Assembly (NCBI GenBank): GCA_015499985.1
Contig: JAAAUF010000003.1
Location: forward strand, 1-64,000
DNA: 64,000 bases
DNA from: Haplosporangium gracile
Lineage: Eukaryota > Mortierellomycota > Mortierellomycetes > Mortierellales > Mortierellaceae
Reading direction: 5' to 3'
This document shows positions 23,986 through 36,806 of the stretch, in pieces (position 1 is the first letter of the stretch; every line of letters starts with the position of its first letter). Under the pieces are notes generated by a model. The model made no database searches. It worked only from the letters and a program-made list of their open reading frames with translations, and had not been told where the DNA came from. Both the position numbers and the translations under genes were made by a program.

Positions 23986-26900
23986 TTAGAACGATCCGCT
24001 GTTGACCTATGAATCATGAAAGAGTAAAAAAAAAACGCGTTAGTTACCACTTCAAACCGGAGTTCTTTACTCAACATCTTAAAAAATCGGTGATGATAAT
24101 AATAATATTTTACCTTGTCCTTGAGGTGGCCAAGGTATTGATGGTAGCTCATGACGGGCTCGGCACGGTCCTCGATCAAGTGACTCAAGAACCAGAGACG
24201 GAGCGCTGGGTCGCCGTCCTCCTTGATCACATACAACTGTGGGTAATACGATGATCTGCGCATCTCTCGCGTCTTGGCCACAATCAAGTTCACACGCTGG
24301 TTGAAATCCGTCTCCAGCGTAGGCAGTGTTGTCTACGAAGTTGTAAAAATAAAAAAAAATATAGATGAATAACGTATACGTCGTTAAGAGCCATCTTTGA
24401 CGCTGTGCCTGTGTAGAAATGACTGTGTGCAAAGAGTTGCTACCTTGCCGCCACGGATGCTCTCGTAGTTGGGGACACCAAAAAGATCGAGGCACAGCTG
24501 AGGAACGGCATCACGACCGATCCACAAGAAAATGTTCTGTGAGTCCTCCAACATGAATAGTCCTCCGCGCTCGAGACGTTCGCTGCTCAGGTTCATTGCC
24601 ATGGGCATCTCAATGCCGTTCTGACCGATCGTGCCGCAGTTCTCGGGCATGTTATGAAGAGAGTAGAACTTGGGATGGATATAAGGAATCAAACATTGCG
24701 AAGGCAATGTCGAAAACAAATGCATGGCGTACGAACGAAGATCTGAAGGAATCTGAGAGCCTCCACGAAGTGCAACCTAATTGATTGAAAATGTGAACAT
24801 TTACGTAAGATTCTCTTCGAGTATGAGCCGTTCACTACAAAAAATAATTAGGCAAGCGTTATTAAACTTACATGCTTCAGCATTCCCAAGGTTAAGAGGG
24901 GCAGAAGCTTGAGATTGTCGCAGATCTGAAGGTTGGGAGTGGCTCCAGATGACGACGCAGTCATATGGGTCTTGTATACGCCCAAGATATCCACGCACTT
25001 GTTGGTTAATGCGTCACGGGCATCATCCAGCTTGGAGTTCATACCGCGCTCGACAGCCTTGTTGGCCAACAATGTAGCAATGGCAACCTGATCGGCAGAC
25101 AAGTACACATCCGACAAACTCGTGGTGACAGGAATAGCCAACGTCAACACACGAATACGGCGCTCGCCTATAGGTGGAAGTAACAAAAATAACGGATACA
25201 CGTTAGTATAAATGCTCAAGCTCAGTGATCAGTCAGCGAGATGATATCCAGCGGTTGATGGTGAAAGGGTCTTACCGGAAGACGAAGTGTGCAAAAGAGC
25301 GGTCTGGAAGCAGACGATGGGGATGTGAATGTTGTCCTCATAACTGACCTCAATAGAGTAGGATTGGTCGCGAGGCACATTGGGCAACGACAGTAAATCG
25401 GTTGAGCGAACGAAAAAGTTTCCGTAAAAGGCCGACATCCTGAGTCCCTTTGATGCACGGACTCTCATCACAGCCTCCAACGCAATCCTCTGCGACACGA
25501 ATTCTGCCAACTCATGAGCAAACTTGAGCGCATCTTCCGATTTTGCCGCTGTGAATGCTGGGTAGAAGAATGTGTTTCCTCCAGTGAAGCGAGGCAGGCA
25601 GCCTATGATCGTAGGAAAGTCATAAAATGATAAGTTCCAATCCTCACTGTGAATAGACAGAGATTTTAATGGCAATGACGAAGACTTACTGAGAGTGGCA
25701 ACGTCCGAGTACTGGGATCCAAAAAGGAACATGTCCACGCAGACCTGAGACTTTGAGCAGTCGATGGCGAGAGTCTTATAGAAGGAGTTAGCCGATTGCA
25801 ACAAAGTCGATTCCTTGGATGTTCCTAGCAACTTGGGGTCCTCTCTCATCTTGAGAGCTCCAGCCTCAAGATTGGGCAAGCTGGCTTGCAAACACAAGAT
25901 CTTGCCCCCAATGGGGGAAACAAGCTTGTAGGCTGACTGCAATGCCGGTCCCAATGCGTTGCCAACATTCTGGGTGTCCTTGAACATGTCATTCATCCTG
26001 TTCAAAAGCGCCTCCAGAGTAGGGCGGCACTCGCTCAAGTTGCACAACAAATCCTCAGGCTGGGGCAAGAAGGGGTCCTCCAGATCCGACACCACCAACA
26101 TCTTGGGTTCTCCGGACTCGTTCTATAAACATAAACGCAATATTTGTGGTTGATGTTTGTACCTGAGATACGGCACGGCAGTCGAAAAATAAAACGCAAT
26201 GGCAGAGTTAATTCTTACGTTGAGGTTGTAAAAGTGGATCGAGCTGTCGACGGTGATGATACCGATTTTGGTACGGCCCTCGTCGTTGGGGATGCGGTCC
26301 AATGATTCAAGAATAGTGGTGGCAGCTGTTGCAACCATGCCGCACTGGATTGCAGGGTACGAGACGTCAATGACAAACAGGTAGACAAGGGGTTGAGGGG
26401 GTCGGACCATGTACTCAGTAGGCGCAATGTACTCCACGACAGCATGGTTCAATTCCTTGCGTTGCCATCTGTCGACAGGTTGCTGAGTCTGAGAGTCATA
26501 ATCGAATGATGAGGGAACTGTAACCATTCAAAGATAACGTGTTTTTTTCAATTAGAACATAAATAGATCGCTCGAACGTCATGTACAGTCATTTCGCAAA
26601 GTCAAGTCCAATGCGCAATTAATTAAATTCAGCCTTCAACTTACCTTCGTTCAGAGTGAAGCACATGTTACACTTCCAGCGCTGTCCACCCTCAACAAAC
26701 TTGACAAAGGGGTTGATATAGGTTCTACAACGACGGCAGCGTGCAATGATGGCATCGGTCACCACAGGCACAGGCTCCTAAAGGTGATAATAAAAGCTGT
26801 TCAGACACTAGCAAAGCCGGATTGTGATGTGTTCCAGTAGTGAAATTTAGACTTACATCGCCCTCTTTGACACTGCGGTAGGGAGTGATAACAAGACCGA

Positions 26901-28503
26901 ATGGAAGACGCGACTTTTTCAACAGGTTGGAGTCGTTGGGGATGGCGTTCAATGTCGATCGCTTGTAAGATGGGTCGCAATTGGCGTGAGGCGACTGAGT
27001 GATCGACGACTAAGAATGACAAAAGAGTATAGAGATATATATTAGCGCTAGGTCCTAAGTTACTACCACGCCGGCATTTGTCCTGTATTGTTGCATCCAC
27101 TTAGATCCACTTACATTGGCGGGAAGATTAATGGTGGGAGGAGGAGTTTCAAGGTCGAGAACCTTGGGTGCGACACCCATCAAGGCAACAGTCGAAAGCT
27201 ATTATTTTCAATCGGATCAAAAGGGGAATTGCTCAGTCCTGGTATCATCGCAAGAGCCTCCAATACAAATTACCGAGATGCCTTCATTCCGTGAAAATAA
27301 TCTTCAACATACAGAAGCGCCGCCTTGAGCATTGTTGAATCCGTAGCCAGGTCCGACATTCATGCCTCCCATCTGGTTAGTGAGTTGGTTCACGTTGGGC
27401 TGGAGAGGCTGTCCTGCAAGAGGCTGAAGTCCCTGCTGGTAGGCTGGCACGGACTGGCCAAAGGTGGGACCTGGCTTCTCTCCAGGCACAAAGAACTGAG
27501 ATCCTTGCTGACCGCCAGGCGGCATCTGGTTTCCGCCAAAGCCTTGAGCAGCAGGAACTCCAGGAACAGGAGCAGGTTGAAATCCTCCATTGAGTCCGTT
27601 GTCGTATGTTGGAGGAGCAGCATCCTGGAAAGAGTCGGCCTGAGCTGTTGGGTACATGCGCTTTGGCTTGTGCGATCCTCCAGCAACAGGAGTAGGTGGG
27701 CCAAGTGCTGGAACTCCTGGATCCTGGAACTGAGGAGGCTGCTGCTGCTGGTGTGGCTGTTGATTCTGCTGATGCTGTTGCTGATGATGAAGTGGTGGCT
27801 GGGATGGGTGCTGTTGTTGCTGCTGGAATGGCATCTTTGGTGTAAGAGATTGGCTTTGATTCTGTCCAGGATGGCCCATTGATCCGTTAGGTGGTGGTCC
27901 CCCGGCGTTGTATCCCATTGGGTTCATGGCAGGAGAGCCTGGAGCAGTGTTCTGTCCCTGACCCATGAACTGCTGTGGAGGAGGTCTGGCTTGGATTTGG
28001 GGCGACTGGAAAGGCCTGGGCATACCAGGTGATCCGGGCTGGATCATAGCAGGGCGCATCATGGGTGAAGGAGCGCGTTGAACACCTCCAAGAGGCGGAG
28101 GTCTCTGGAGTGGCGAGCCGTTCTGCATCTGGCCTCCCATGGGCATGGGTGGGCGCTGGATCGAGGGGGATGATGGTAAGGACGCGCCGCCGGCAGAAGG
28201 TCTTCTCATTTGTTGCTGGTTCATAGGGTGATTAGGATCCTGAGGAGGAGGAGGACGAGGTCCAAGTCCGTTCATGCCGGGTCTAGGAGCAAAGTTCTGA
28301 CCAGGATGGCCTCCGTTGATGGGGGGTCTGTAGCCCATGGGAGGGACGCCCTGCTGTCCTGGGGTGCCTGGTCTTGAAGGGTACTGCTGTTGCTGCTGTT
28401 GCTGCCCCGGATGTTGTTGCTGAGGTCTGAATCCTTGTCCGGGATGGGGCGCCTGAGTGGGGGCAGGTCGCATGGTGGGAGTTGAAGGTTGAGAGTGTGC
28501 CAT
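23986..28503 (-). CDS. SEC24: COPII coat subunit Sec24
   Basis: Eleven exons (28503-27313, 27198-27115, 27009-26857, 26777-26645, 26517-26219, 26122-25690, 25602-25276, 25167-24872, 24776-24444, 24332-24114, 24006-23986) give 1162 residues. The first 400 residues are a Pro/Gln/Gly-rich disordered arm with Gln runs. PPPTINLP precedes the Sec23/24 zinc finger (C490, C493, C512, C515; CRRC...CNMC). Then come the vWA-like trunk ([23 protein letters not shown]), beta-sandwich, helical domain and gelsolin repeat ([15 protein letters not shown]). The protein ends VNSGSF, encoded by a 21-nt terminal exon. Role: cargo selection and inner COPII coat formation at ER exit sites with Sec23 and Sar1. The start is the only ATG before the disordered arm. 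The 3' end faces the MAP3K 3' end with a 269-bp gap. Confidence 0.95.
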
Positions 28504-29374
28504 TGTCGTGAATCTCTAGGAAGGTCTAACAGTTGATGATGAGACGACAACAGCGGCGACGATAAGAGATGATGACGATGTTGCGACGGCGATGAAAGTG
28601 AGAAGAATAGCGGATAAAAGAAAAAAAAAATGGAAGAGATGGGAGAGAAGATGAAAAGGGACGAAGGGGTGAGGCAAGGGATCAAAAGGGGCAAGAACGA
28701 AAGAGAAGAGAAAGGAGGGAACAAGAGTTAATAGGTTTGCGTAAGAAAAAAAGATGTCGCTTTTTCATGAAGTATGGCTTGTTATTCGCGACACTTTCTT
28801 TCTTGTCTCTTCACGAAAGGGACAAACGAGGTTGCATCATCCTCAAGGTCATCTTCCATCCATCCTTCTTACTCACACTGCGTGGTGGGTGGGAAGCTTC
28901 TGCTGATCCGAGACAAGCACAGACGCAGAGGAGGTGGAAGCACAGAATAAAGGGAAAAGTGGAGTGGCGTGAAAAAGGAAAGATTTGAGGTGTACTCTGT
29001 CGACTGTATTGTATGGTGCTGGTCTTTCCTGTGGTTGAACTGTTGTTCCTCTGAGATATATATGTATTAATGTGTCGAGGACTTGACCAAAGTGAAAGAG
29101 ACAATGAAAGGCGAGTTGAAAAAAAAAGGAGAAAGAGAAGAAGTGAGTGTGGGAGCAACGAGCAAATGCAAAGTACTAGAAGTATGAAGACACCAACCAA
29201 AATTGACAGAAATGTGGCTCTTCTACGATTGGACAACAGGCGCGTTGGCGCCACGTAGTATATCTACACGTGACAATTTCTGTGAACAGTATTTTTGTAC
29301 TCGACACGATCAATTCTCAATCGACGCTGTTCGATCTTCACCAGGCACATGCTGGGACCCACTGTCTCCAGATC
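28504..29374. other. Spacer upstream of Sec24
   Basis: 28610-28730 is almost pure purine on the + strand, so CT-rich in the Sec24 direction, about 110 bp before the Sec24 ATG. 29070-29260 is A/G-rich without a domain. No gene supported. Confidence 0.5.
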
Positions 29375-30646
29375 CTAGGTACCCTCCTTGAAAGCCACGA
29401 GTAAGTCTTCGTGAGGTTGTTTCTCCTTTTTGACTGGTAATAATGGTTCGTCGGATGTAGTGACATCGTCCACCAAAACAATCCTGGTCATGGTTTCTAT
29501 GTCGACGAGAAAAAAAGAGTTGTAGGAGCTTAGCATATTAATTTAGAGAATATCTTACAGCATAGCGAGTAAAGTAGTAAGTACCATTTGTAAACTTGAA
29601 GACACCGTCCTTGATTCCTTTCTAGCGACATGACAAGGGTATCGTAGAATAGTACAATGATAACGTTAGTTCTAATACCCCTTGGTGGCAAGGCTGAAAC
29701 AGTCAAGGAAAACAACACATAAAACACAGTGTGCAGGCTACCTTGATGGCATTCTTCATAAGCTCGCTGATAGTTTCTCTCATTAGATTTGTAGTCTGAC
29801 AGTCCTATGTGACTGAAAGGTCATTTCTTTGCCTTGATTGTCTCTATTGATGTATGCAGGTAGGAGGACGAGTGACCAAAGTATCAGCACAGGTGCCACA
29901 ACCATCGGAGCATCTTGTTGAACATTAGTGGCTAATAAGCTCGACCCACCTCAATCATGGTGCGATAGGACGGCAGGGAGACAGACCTTTCTCCCGACAA
30001 AGTCTTGTTCACGACAATCCTGGAGCTCTTGCAAGAAGAAGGAAGTAAAGCAATAGCCTTTTTTGACCGAACCCTGTGCTTGGTAACGCCTGCTTTGAGG
30101 GATTATCGTTGCTGTTGAGGACTCAAGGATGATGGTGGCGAGTCTTTGATCGGAAGATTGTTTGCGACCAAGAATTCGAGTTTGACAGGCGCCTCTGGCT
30201 GTGGATCCGTCATTGGTATATCTTGATCCGTTGCCTCAAGAGGCTGCTGCGTCAGTTGTAAGGAAGAACTTAAGGACGGGGTGTATGCAGCGGCAGCATG
30301 TCCCGATCCTGATCCCGTGCCTTCGTCCCGTCCGTGTATATTTGTCCGAGACTTGAAGTGCTCCTGCAGCTGACGTTGGAGACTTATGGATTGTGACATT
30401 TGAGCACAGGTTAGTAGTATCATACACATAATGCATGCATGCAGGAGGAAAAGGAGAAAAAAAAAGAGACTCAGGCACCTTGCTCACTCCGCCCACTAAA
30501 CTGCAGGCAGTAACAGTACCATGACCGAGAAGTGAGCTGCTGTTGTCCGATCTCGGTCTTGGCACCGGACTCGTTTCCATAATTGACGGTGGTGGGTTTT
30601 GGAAGGAGTCCTCTGTATGGACATCTGCGTGTTGGTTGTTAAGCAA
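29375..30646 (-). pseudogene. Unassigned gene with one in-frame stop
   Basis: A minus-strand gene can be assembled from an ATG at 30646 to a TAG at 29375-29377. Exon 1 (30646-30479) ends GGVSK. After an intron with a TACTAAC box comes a long exon reading QEHFKSRTNIHGRDEG... to SPQQQR, then TAA (30103-30105). It continues in the same frame as SLKAGVTKHRVRSKKAIALL and SGERSVSLPSYRTMIE to a donor near 29951. Two further exons read TTNLMRETISELMKNAIK and KGIKDGVFKFTNGTYYF, both phase 0. The last exon (VLVDDVTTSDEPLLPVKKEK) is clearly coding-like but its acceptor or phase is ambiguous. I do not recognise the family. It may be a nonsense-mutated gene, two adjacent genes, or a gene with one sequence error. 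Codon flavour on both sides of the TAA is the same. Confidence 0.45.
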
Positions 30647-31669
30647 AGGAAGGACGCAAAGGCTGCTTGTTAATTCTGATCAAAGAAAGAATTGAGAAAG
30701 TCAACTTTCGGTGGCAAAAATTATGTCCTTGTGAGATGAGTTTCCTGTTAGAGGATTGCTGGGCTCACCCTTTGCTTTGTTGCACAGGTAAAAGTGTTAA
30801 CTGTCCACATACAACTTAAAAGACATATGTATTTACATGAAGTGGTCTGTAGTACTTGCTGTTGGAGAAGGTCGTATTCCTAAGAACTAGAACGCACAAG
30901 CCCAAAAGGTGCTCGTGGACGCATTATTAAACCAAAGCATGACACCACGGCATTTTAATTATGCTGATAGTTGCCTGCCCTGCCTGTCGCTTGGACCTCT
31001 TTGTTCTTTCTGTTATTTTATTTTTGCCGCCCTGATTGTGTCTGTCAGGCAATCGGCAACAGACATAGGAAGAGAAGGAGAAAAGGGAGAGGGCAAAGCA
31101 ATGGCCATCTATGTCAATGCCATTATCACAAGTGACCACGAGGTGTCCTGTCTACAGTATCTACAATCTAGTGTCCGCCTCCTCAACCCGCCCCTTTGCC
31201 ATTTTCATTTTTCGTTTGTCATCTCCCTTATTGCTGTTGTTGTTGGTGCAAGGAGGAAAATGCTATTCTTGTCAATATCGCATCGTTTTTTTTATTCGCG
31301 TAGGGTGGATGGGGATAAAGACGAGAGCAAAACAAGAGAGAGAAAGAGGGAGAAAAAGATCTACAGCCAGGTGACCATTGTCTCTCTCTCTCCCTTTCGC
31401 AAATTAGCTAACATGCTCTTCTCTTCTTTCCCTTCTCCTTCGCTCTTCCTAAAAGGTTTCGATCTCGTTCTACAGACGCCGATGAGTAAGTGTGCATACT
31501 AAGGCAAAGAAAGGGAGGAGCGACGAGTCAACGACTAAAAACAAAAAGAGCAGAAGGGGGATGTTGGTGGATTGGATATGTATGAGGACATGTATGACGG
31601 TGGTGGACAAGGGAGGGGTGCAAGAAAAGGGGGCGGCAGCTAGAAAGGGCGATGAGAGTATGTAGGAAC

Positions 31670-31703
<34 letters not shown>

Positions 31704-31709
31704 AGAGAA
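31670..31709. repeat. (AG)n microsatellite
   Basis: Two blocks of AG dinucleotides split by one extra G, about 40 bp in all, in the spacer upstream of the RING gene. Confidence 0.85.
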
Positions 31710-31989
31710 GTGGGCTTGTATCGATACTTTCTTTTCGATACATTCACACACAAACTATTGCGCCATGTGCAAGCAAGACAGCTACAGACATATCCTTGTG
31801 GGCGTACAAGCTCCAGCATTAAAACAACAACAACATGGTATGATGCAACGAGACAAGAGTGACCATGGGGTCACCCTCACCTTCTTTCTTTATCAGTATT
31901 CTCTTTCTTTTCTTTTCTTCTCTTTCTTTTTTTACTTCTTTCTTCTCACACAGACACCCTTCTTTCACGTTTCCCCTTTTCCTTCCGTC

Positions 31990-32160
31990 CTCCTCCATTT
32001 CCTCCTTCCCTCTCCTTCCCTCTCCTTCCTCTCCTTCCCTCTCCTTCCCTCTCCTTCCTCTCCTTCCTCTCCTTCCTCTCCTTCCTTCCTTCCTCTCCGT
32101 CCTTCCTTCCTTCCTCCCTTCCTCTCCGTCCTTCCTTCCTTCCTCCCTTCGTCCTTCTTT
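31990..32160. repeat. CT-rich minisatellite (CTCCTTCC variants)
   Basis: A run of closely related 6-10-bp units such as CTCCTTCC and CTCCTTCCCT, with a longer duplicated block containing CGTCCTTCCTTCCTTCCTCC near 32097-32150. It is pyrimidine-only on the + strand and lies 150-320 bp before the RING start codon. Confidence 0.8.
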
Positions 32161-32310
32161 CTTGTTCTTTTATTGTTTTATTCATTCCTTACTTCTGTCT
32201 CTTTCATTCTGTTCATTCATTCTCGCAGGCTTACTTTTTTTTTACTCTCTCATTGTACACTACTTCTACTCGACGAATAAAACGACATATTATAACGATC
32301 GCAACATAAT

Positions 32311-35300
32311 ATGGGACAGAGCAACTCGACACAGGCAAAGTCAAGCAGGCGCCAGGCCTCGGCTGCTGCTTCCTCCTCGAGGACAAGGAACTTTCGTTCT
32401 TCTTCTACTGCCACGACCACCCCTGGCTCACACCTCCCGTCGCCTCCTCCTTCTTCCTCTTCTTCTCCTTCGCCTCCTTTGCCTCCCGTCACGCTTACTT
32501 CCAACAATAACGGCAGCTCTCCCAGCTCTACTGGTGGAGGTAGTGTCCCTGCTTATTCTTATACTCCTTCCTTACCTCTTCCACCTACCACCACCACGAC
32601 ACGCACTTCCACCCCAGGGACAGTGGCCTCAACGATACCTCACGGCTATTCTCATTCACACCACCACAACAGCAACTCAGCCCATCAACAGCAATTACAG
32701 CATTTGCAGCACACACAACAGCAACAGCAACAACGACGACTCCTCGATACAAGCAATACCCTGCCATCCAACTCCACCAGGCCTATCAGACACGATCACC
32801 ATTCAACCTTGTCTGGACCTGTTTCAACAAGAACAACAACTACTACTGCTGCTACTGTTGTCACTGAGGCTTCTCCTTCCTTTTCCTCTGCTACAGCGCC
32901 CTCGCGTGTCCTTCGCTCAACCACCCGACGACGACGACTTCTCTCGGCGTTCTACCCTCTTCTCTCCCGAAACAGTAGCAGCCGAGGGGATGCAACTGCT
33001 CCCTCTTCTCTTGGTTTCGCTGAGCCAAGTACGAGTCATATCCAGAGCCAAAGCCATGGTCAGGACAGTCGTTTGAATAACAACAACAGCAACAACAACA
33101 ACAACAACAGTAGCTCAACTCCCAACGCCACCCCTGAAACCCGCCCACCTCGTCATCGCCAACCAGACCGTCCTCTCTCTCGAAATGGCCTTCAACCCAC
33201 CCAGTCTACGAGTCGCTCCTCTCGTGGACGTAGTCGAGTTCAACGAAGGTACGACGAGCAGTCCATACGAAGTCTGCGTTCGACCTCCAGTCGTTCTTCC
33301 AGCGTCTTGACTTCACCCTCTCCTGCGCATTCTGCAGCATATGCAACGAATGTATCTGCAGCTGCATCCATGGTCCCACCAACGTCTATAATGTCAATGC
33401 ATTCCCCAATATATCACCAGCTCTCCTCTACCCCACAAGCTGAGCCCATGGAGCTCGACCACGGGGTACACACCCCAACGCCTTTTCCTCATCATTACCA
33501 GCAGCATCAACCTTACTATCAATATCAACAACACCAAAACCAACCCATGCATCTGCAGCAACAACAGCAGGAGCAGCACATGTCTCTTGACCCTATCGGT
33601 GCGTCTGCGCACTTTATGCCTGTCGATCACGCCACATCCACTCGAATGACTGTGGCACGATCGAGAACAGACGACTCGGTATTCAGTGGGCGTTCAACTG
33701 GTGTCCTCGCAGAGGCCAGCCTGGGCTCTCGTCCAGAAGCCAGTCATACCTCTTCTTCAAGACCTGATCCCAGCAACCACGTTCGTTTTGGGGGACTCTT
33801 TGTGGGACTGTCCAATCCACGGGGCGGAACCTCGATCTCGTCTAGTCTTATGCCTCTCCAACCCAACTCTGAAGACGAAGACGAATACGGCCACACTGCA
33901 GAGGACGACCTGAGTCAACGCAGAGCGAGCAGTCTCTATCATAATCTCGACCTTGGATCCACAGTCACCGAAACTGAACAACAACAACAGACTCAACAGC
34001 AACCGCAGGGAGCAGGAACAAGAGCTTCAACTGGAGACAGTCGACGACCACGTCCACCACGGGCTAATCGATACCCACCTCCAGACATTGTTGCCGATCT
34101 AATCCAGGGACAAATTGAACAAGCCTTGGCCGAGTCTGCCGCGGCAGCAACTTCTACTCCGACCATTCCAGGTGCCACTCGCACCACTCTAGTTACTACG
34201 CCATCAATACCAACTGAAGCCATCCCATCATGGACACACTCTATACAACAGCAACAACAACATCAACAAGCAATTCCATCAGATCATATGGCAACTCTAC
34301 AACGACCCAACTCTTCCAGCACCTCACTGGAGACTGTCAACAACAGCACCGCTGCTGGTGAAAGTCACAGGGATGGCTCTACAAGTGCAGGAAGCAGTAT
34401 GAGTGAGACACCGTCGGATTCAGCCTTGGGCGAGGATCTCTTTGGTCGCAGGAGTACGAGGATGCACAGACGACGACTTCGATCATCCAGCTTGCGAGGT
34501 CTCTTGGGATTCCAGCCGATGAGCAGTGTCATGACTGAGGAACGACTGACAGACACATCCATCGTTGGAGGCGAATCTCTGCCAGAACAGCGCAACAGGA
34601 GCACTCATGGACCCGATGGAAACATGGATAGGCCACGACTGGTTGAGACGCGATTTTTTGCTCGTCTGATTGCAGAGCTTGGGCGTGGATTGCGGGGTCA
34701 TAGCGCTCAGAACTCGGAGAGTAGTGGTGATCGCGTGCCAAGTGGAACCACGGCAGTGGCTACTCCTCCAACAGAGTTGGCCACGGAATCTTCATTGTCA
34801 TCTAACAGCGTCACTAATGGGATTATCGACTCGATAGGAGCAGAAACAGCCACAGCAACTGCCACTCCATTTTCAGCGGCAATAGAGACTACTCCTGTGA
34901 TGGATGCTACGCCATCGTCAATGGAGGAGTCGACCACAGCCCCTGTGAGACCTCGAAGACACACGACTATTCGGTTTATTCAGATTGGAGAAGGCGGACG
35001 GTTTGACCTTGGAGGAGGAAGACGATCGAGGAGCCGTTCCGCCGGGACAGGGCAGGGGTCTCTTCGAAGCGATTCTTCGGAGGGTACGACTGGACTGGCA
35101 CGGGAGGATCTTGCAGATGCAATCATTATGTTGTTGAGCAATGCAAGCACTGCTGCCGGTCTGGAAGGCGAGTCCTCTGACAATGCCCCGGATGGACCTG
35201 AAGGGTCAAGGTCAGGGCGGTCTCGACAATCACCCTGGCTTGTCCTCACCTTATCGGGAGCATGTAAGACACAAGTGTCTCCTTTTGTTTGCTAATATTT

Positions 35301-35903
35301 GTAGATGATTGTTTATGTTTCTCATCTCATACGATTTTTGTTTCTTGCTTGGTAACCGGAAACAAAATAGTCCTTGGCAGCCTGCTGGCGGGCTCTGGAG
35401 GGGAAGGAGAGGAAAGTGGAATGAGTTATGATGATCTGTGGGCGTTGTCAAACTTGATCGGGCCTGCGAGACCGACGACGACGACGCAGGAAGCGATTGA
35501 CAACGCGGGTTTCCATGTGGGTCAGTTTGACGATACATCCAAGGGGATGCGCGGGTTTCATATACTGGGCGATGGATCCAAGTGCCTTGTCTGTATGAGC
35601 GACTATGAGGAAGGCGAGGACATGCGGGCGTTGAGCTGCAAGCATGGTTTTCATCAGGAATGCATCGACAAGGTAATTCTTTGTGTTTTAAAATTCTGAA
35701 TGCGAAAAATTAGTCGTGTTCTTGCAGGCTAAAGTGGGGTAATGATGCTTACCAACTCCCTCTTTCTTCTGTTTGACATACACAAAAAACAAAATCAGTG
35801 GCTCACCACGGGAGCGAACAAGTGTCCGGTGTGTCGAGCAGCAGCTGTGGTCTTGTCTGAACCTGCGACGGCGGTAGGTGGGCCATTGACCAGTGAGGAG
35901 TGA
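32311..35903 (+). CDS. RING-H2 E3 ligase-like protein, myristoylation-type start
   Basis: Three exons (32311-35263, 35371-35672, 35799-35903) give 1119 residues. The protein begins MGQSNST, a classic N-myristoylation context (Gly2, Ser at position 5-6). About 970 residues of Ser/Thr/Gln/Asn-rich disordered sequence follow, with poly-Gln and poly-Asn runs. A C-terminal C3H2C3 RING finger is assembled across the last intron: CLVCMSDYEEGEDMRAL, CKHGFHQECIDK, then WLTT and CPVC. All eight zinc ligands are present. GFHVGQFDDTSKGMRGFHILG just before the RING is the only other structured-looking block. Family knowledge supports ubiquitin ligase activity with an E2; membrane attachment is inferred from the N-terminus. 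Substrate unknown. The start is chosen because the frame upstream is pyrimidine-tract low complexity and because MG is followed by the lipidation motif. Confidence 0.85.
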
Positions 35904-36806
35904 ACCTTGCAAGGCCGAGGCCGTCTACCGATCGTACCATATCTCTACCTATACATTAGTAGCTTGCGCTCCTCTTTTGTACAGTAACAACAACAAAAAT
36001 AATGAATAATGAAAAAAATGTACCATTGTCTTCTTCGTAGTCGGTTGTTGTCCTTGTGATGTTCAATAGAATGAGAAGGGAGCAACAAAGTACAAGAGCC
36101 TTGGACACGATCGTGGTACAAACAAATACCAGTGGTGAATGGGTTCCGTCTCTCTTTTCATGTGTTCGTCATCATAATTTGCTTTGTGTCCACACGCCCA
36201 TCGTTTTATCTTTATTGCATGGTGTTGAGCAATTGGGGTAAGATCCAATCCTTTTTCGTTTTACTGTACTGCAATGGTTGTCAAGTGAATTCGCCTTTTT
36301 TCTCTTCGTTAGAAAGGAGGCTGCCCATTGGATGTCCACCACTACTTTTCAACTGCGTTGCAGGTACCTTTTTTATTCCCCTTTTTGCTCAACCTGCTCA
36401 GGCTGAACCTCCACTTCCAACCCCTCCTCCTTCTCCAGCCCTGGTTGGGCGTTGTAGTCGTAGTAATTTCAATCCCCGTCTGCTTGTCCGTTGTTGTTAT
36501 CGTTGTGTCTTTATCCCTCTTTTTTTTTTTTTCTTCTTTTTTCCTTTTTCCCTTTTCCTTTCAATTGCACTATCTCCCTTAACCTCACTTTCCTCACCCT
36601 CGCACGTCTCTCTCACTCCACTCCTTTCTTGTCTTTATTCTTCCCCTCTTCATCCATCCTTTTCCTCCCATACACACACACACACACACTCTCTCTCCCT
36701 CTCTCTTCATCACGCTCGCACCTACTTTCACAAAACCTCAGCACGCCAACCTACTCTTCCCTCATCCTCACAAAAAACGAGTCAGGGCTCATCATCAACA
36801 CTCTCA
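35904..36806. other. Spacer with CT-rich leader
   Basis: About 900 bp between the RING stop and the next start. 36490-36720 is pyrimidine-rich on the + strand and includes a short (CA)n-(CT)n tract at about 36671-36705. No gene supported, although the downstream frame stays open up to an ATG at 36132. Confidence 0.5.

Larger units (their letters stand above)
30647..32310. other. Spacer upstream of RING gene, CT-rich leader
   Basis: 1.66 kb without a supported gene. It holds an AG/CT microsatellite (31670-31709) and a long coding-strand pyrimidine tract (about 31880-32240) that probably forms the promoter and 5' UTR of the RING gene. Long open frames through the tract translate to Pro/Ser/Leu/Phe low complexity and are not counted as genes. 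Confidence 0.55.

Noticed and set aside
31765..32280. Long plus-strand open frames (about 170 and 405 codons) across 31765-33076
   Set aside because: They are translations of the CT-rich minisatellite (Ser/Pro/Phe/Leu runs) and overlap the RING gene in another frame. They have no domain.
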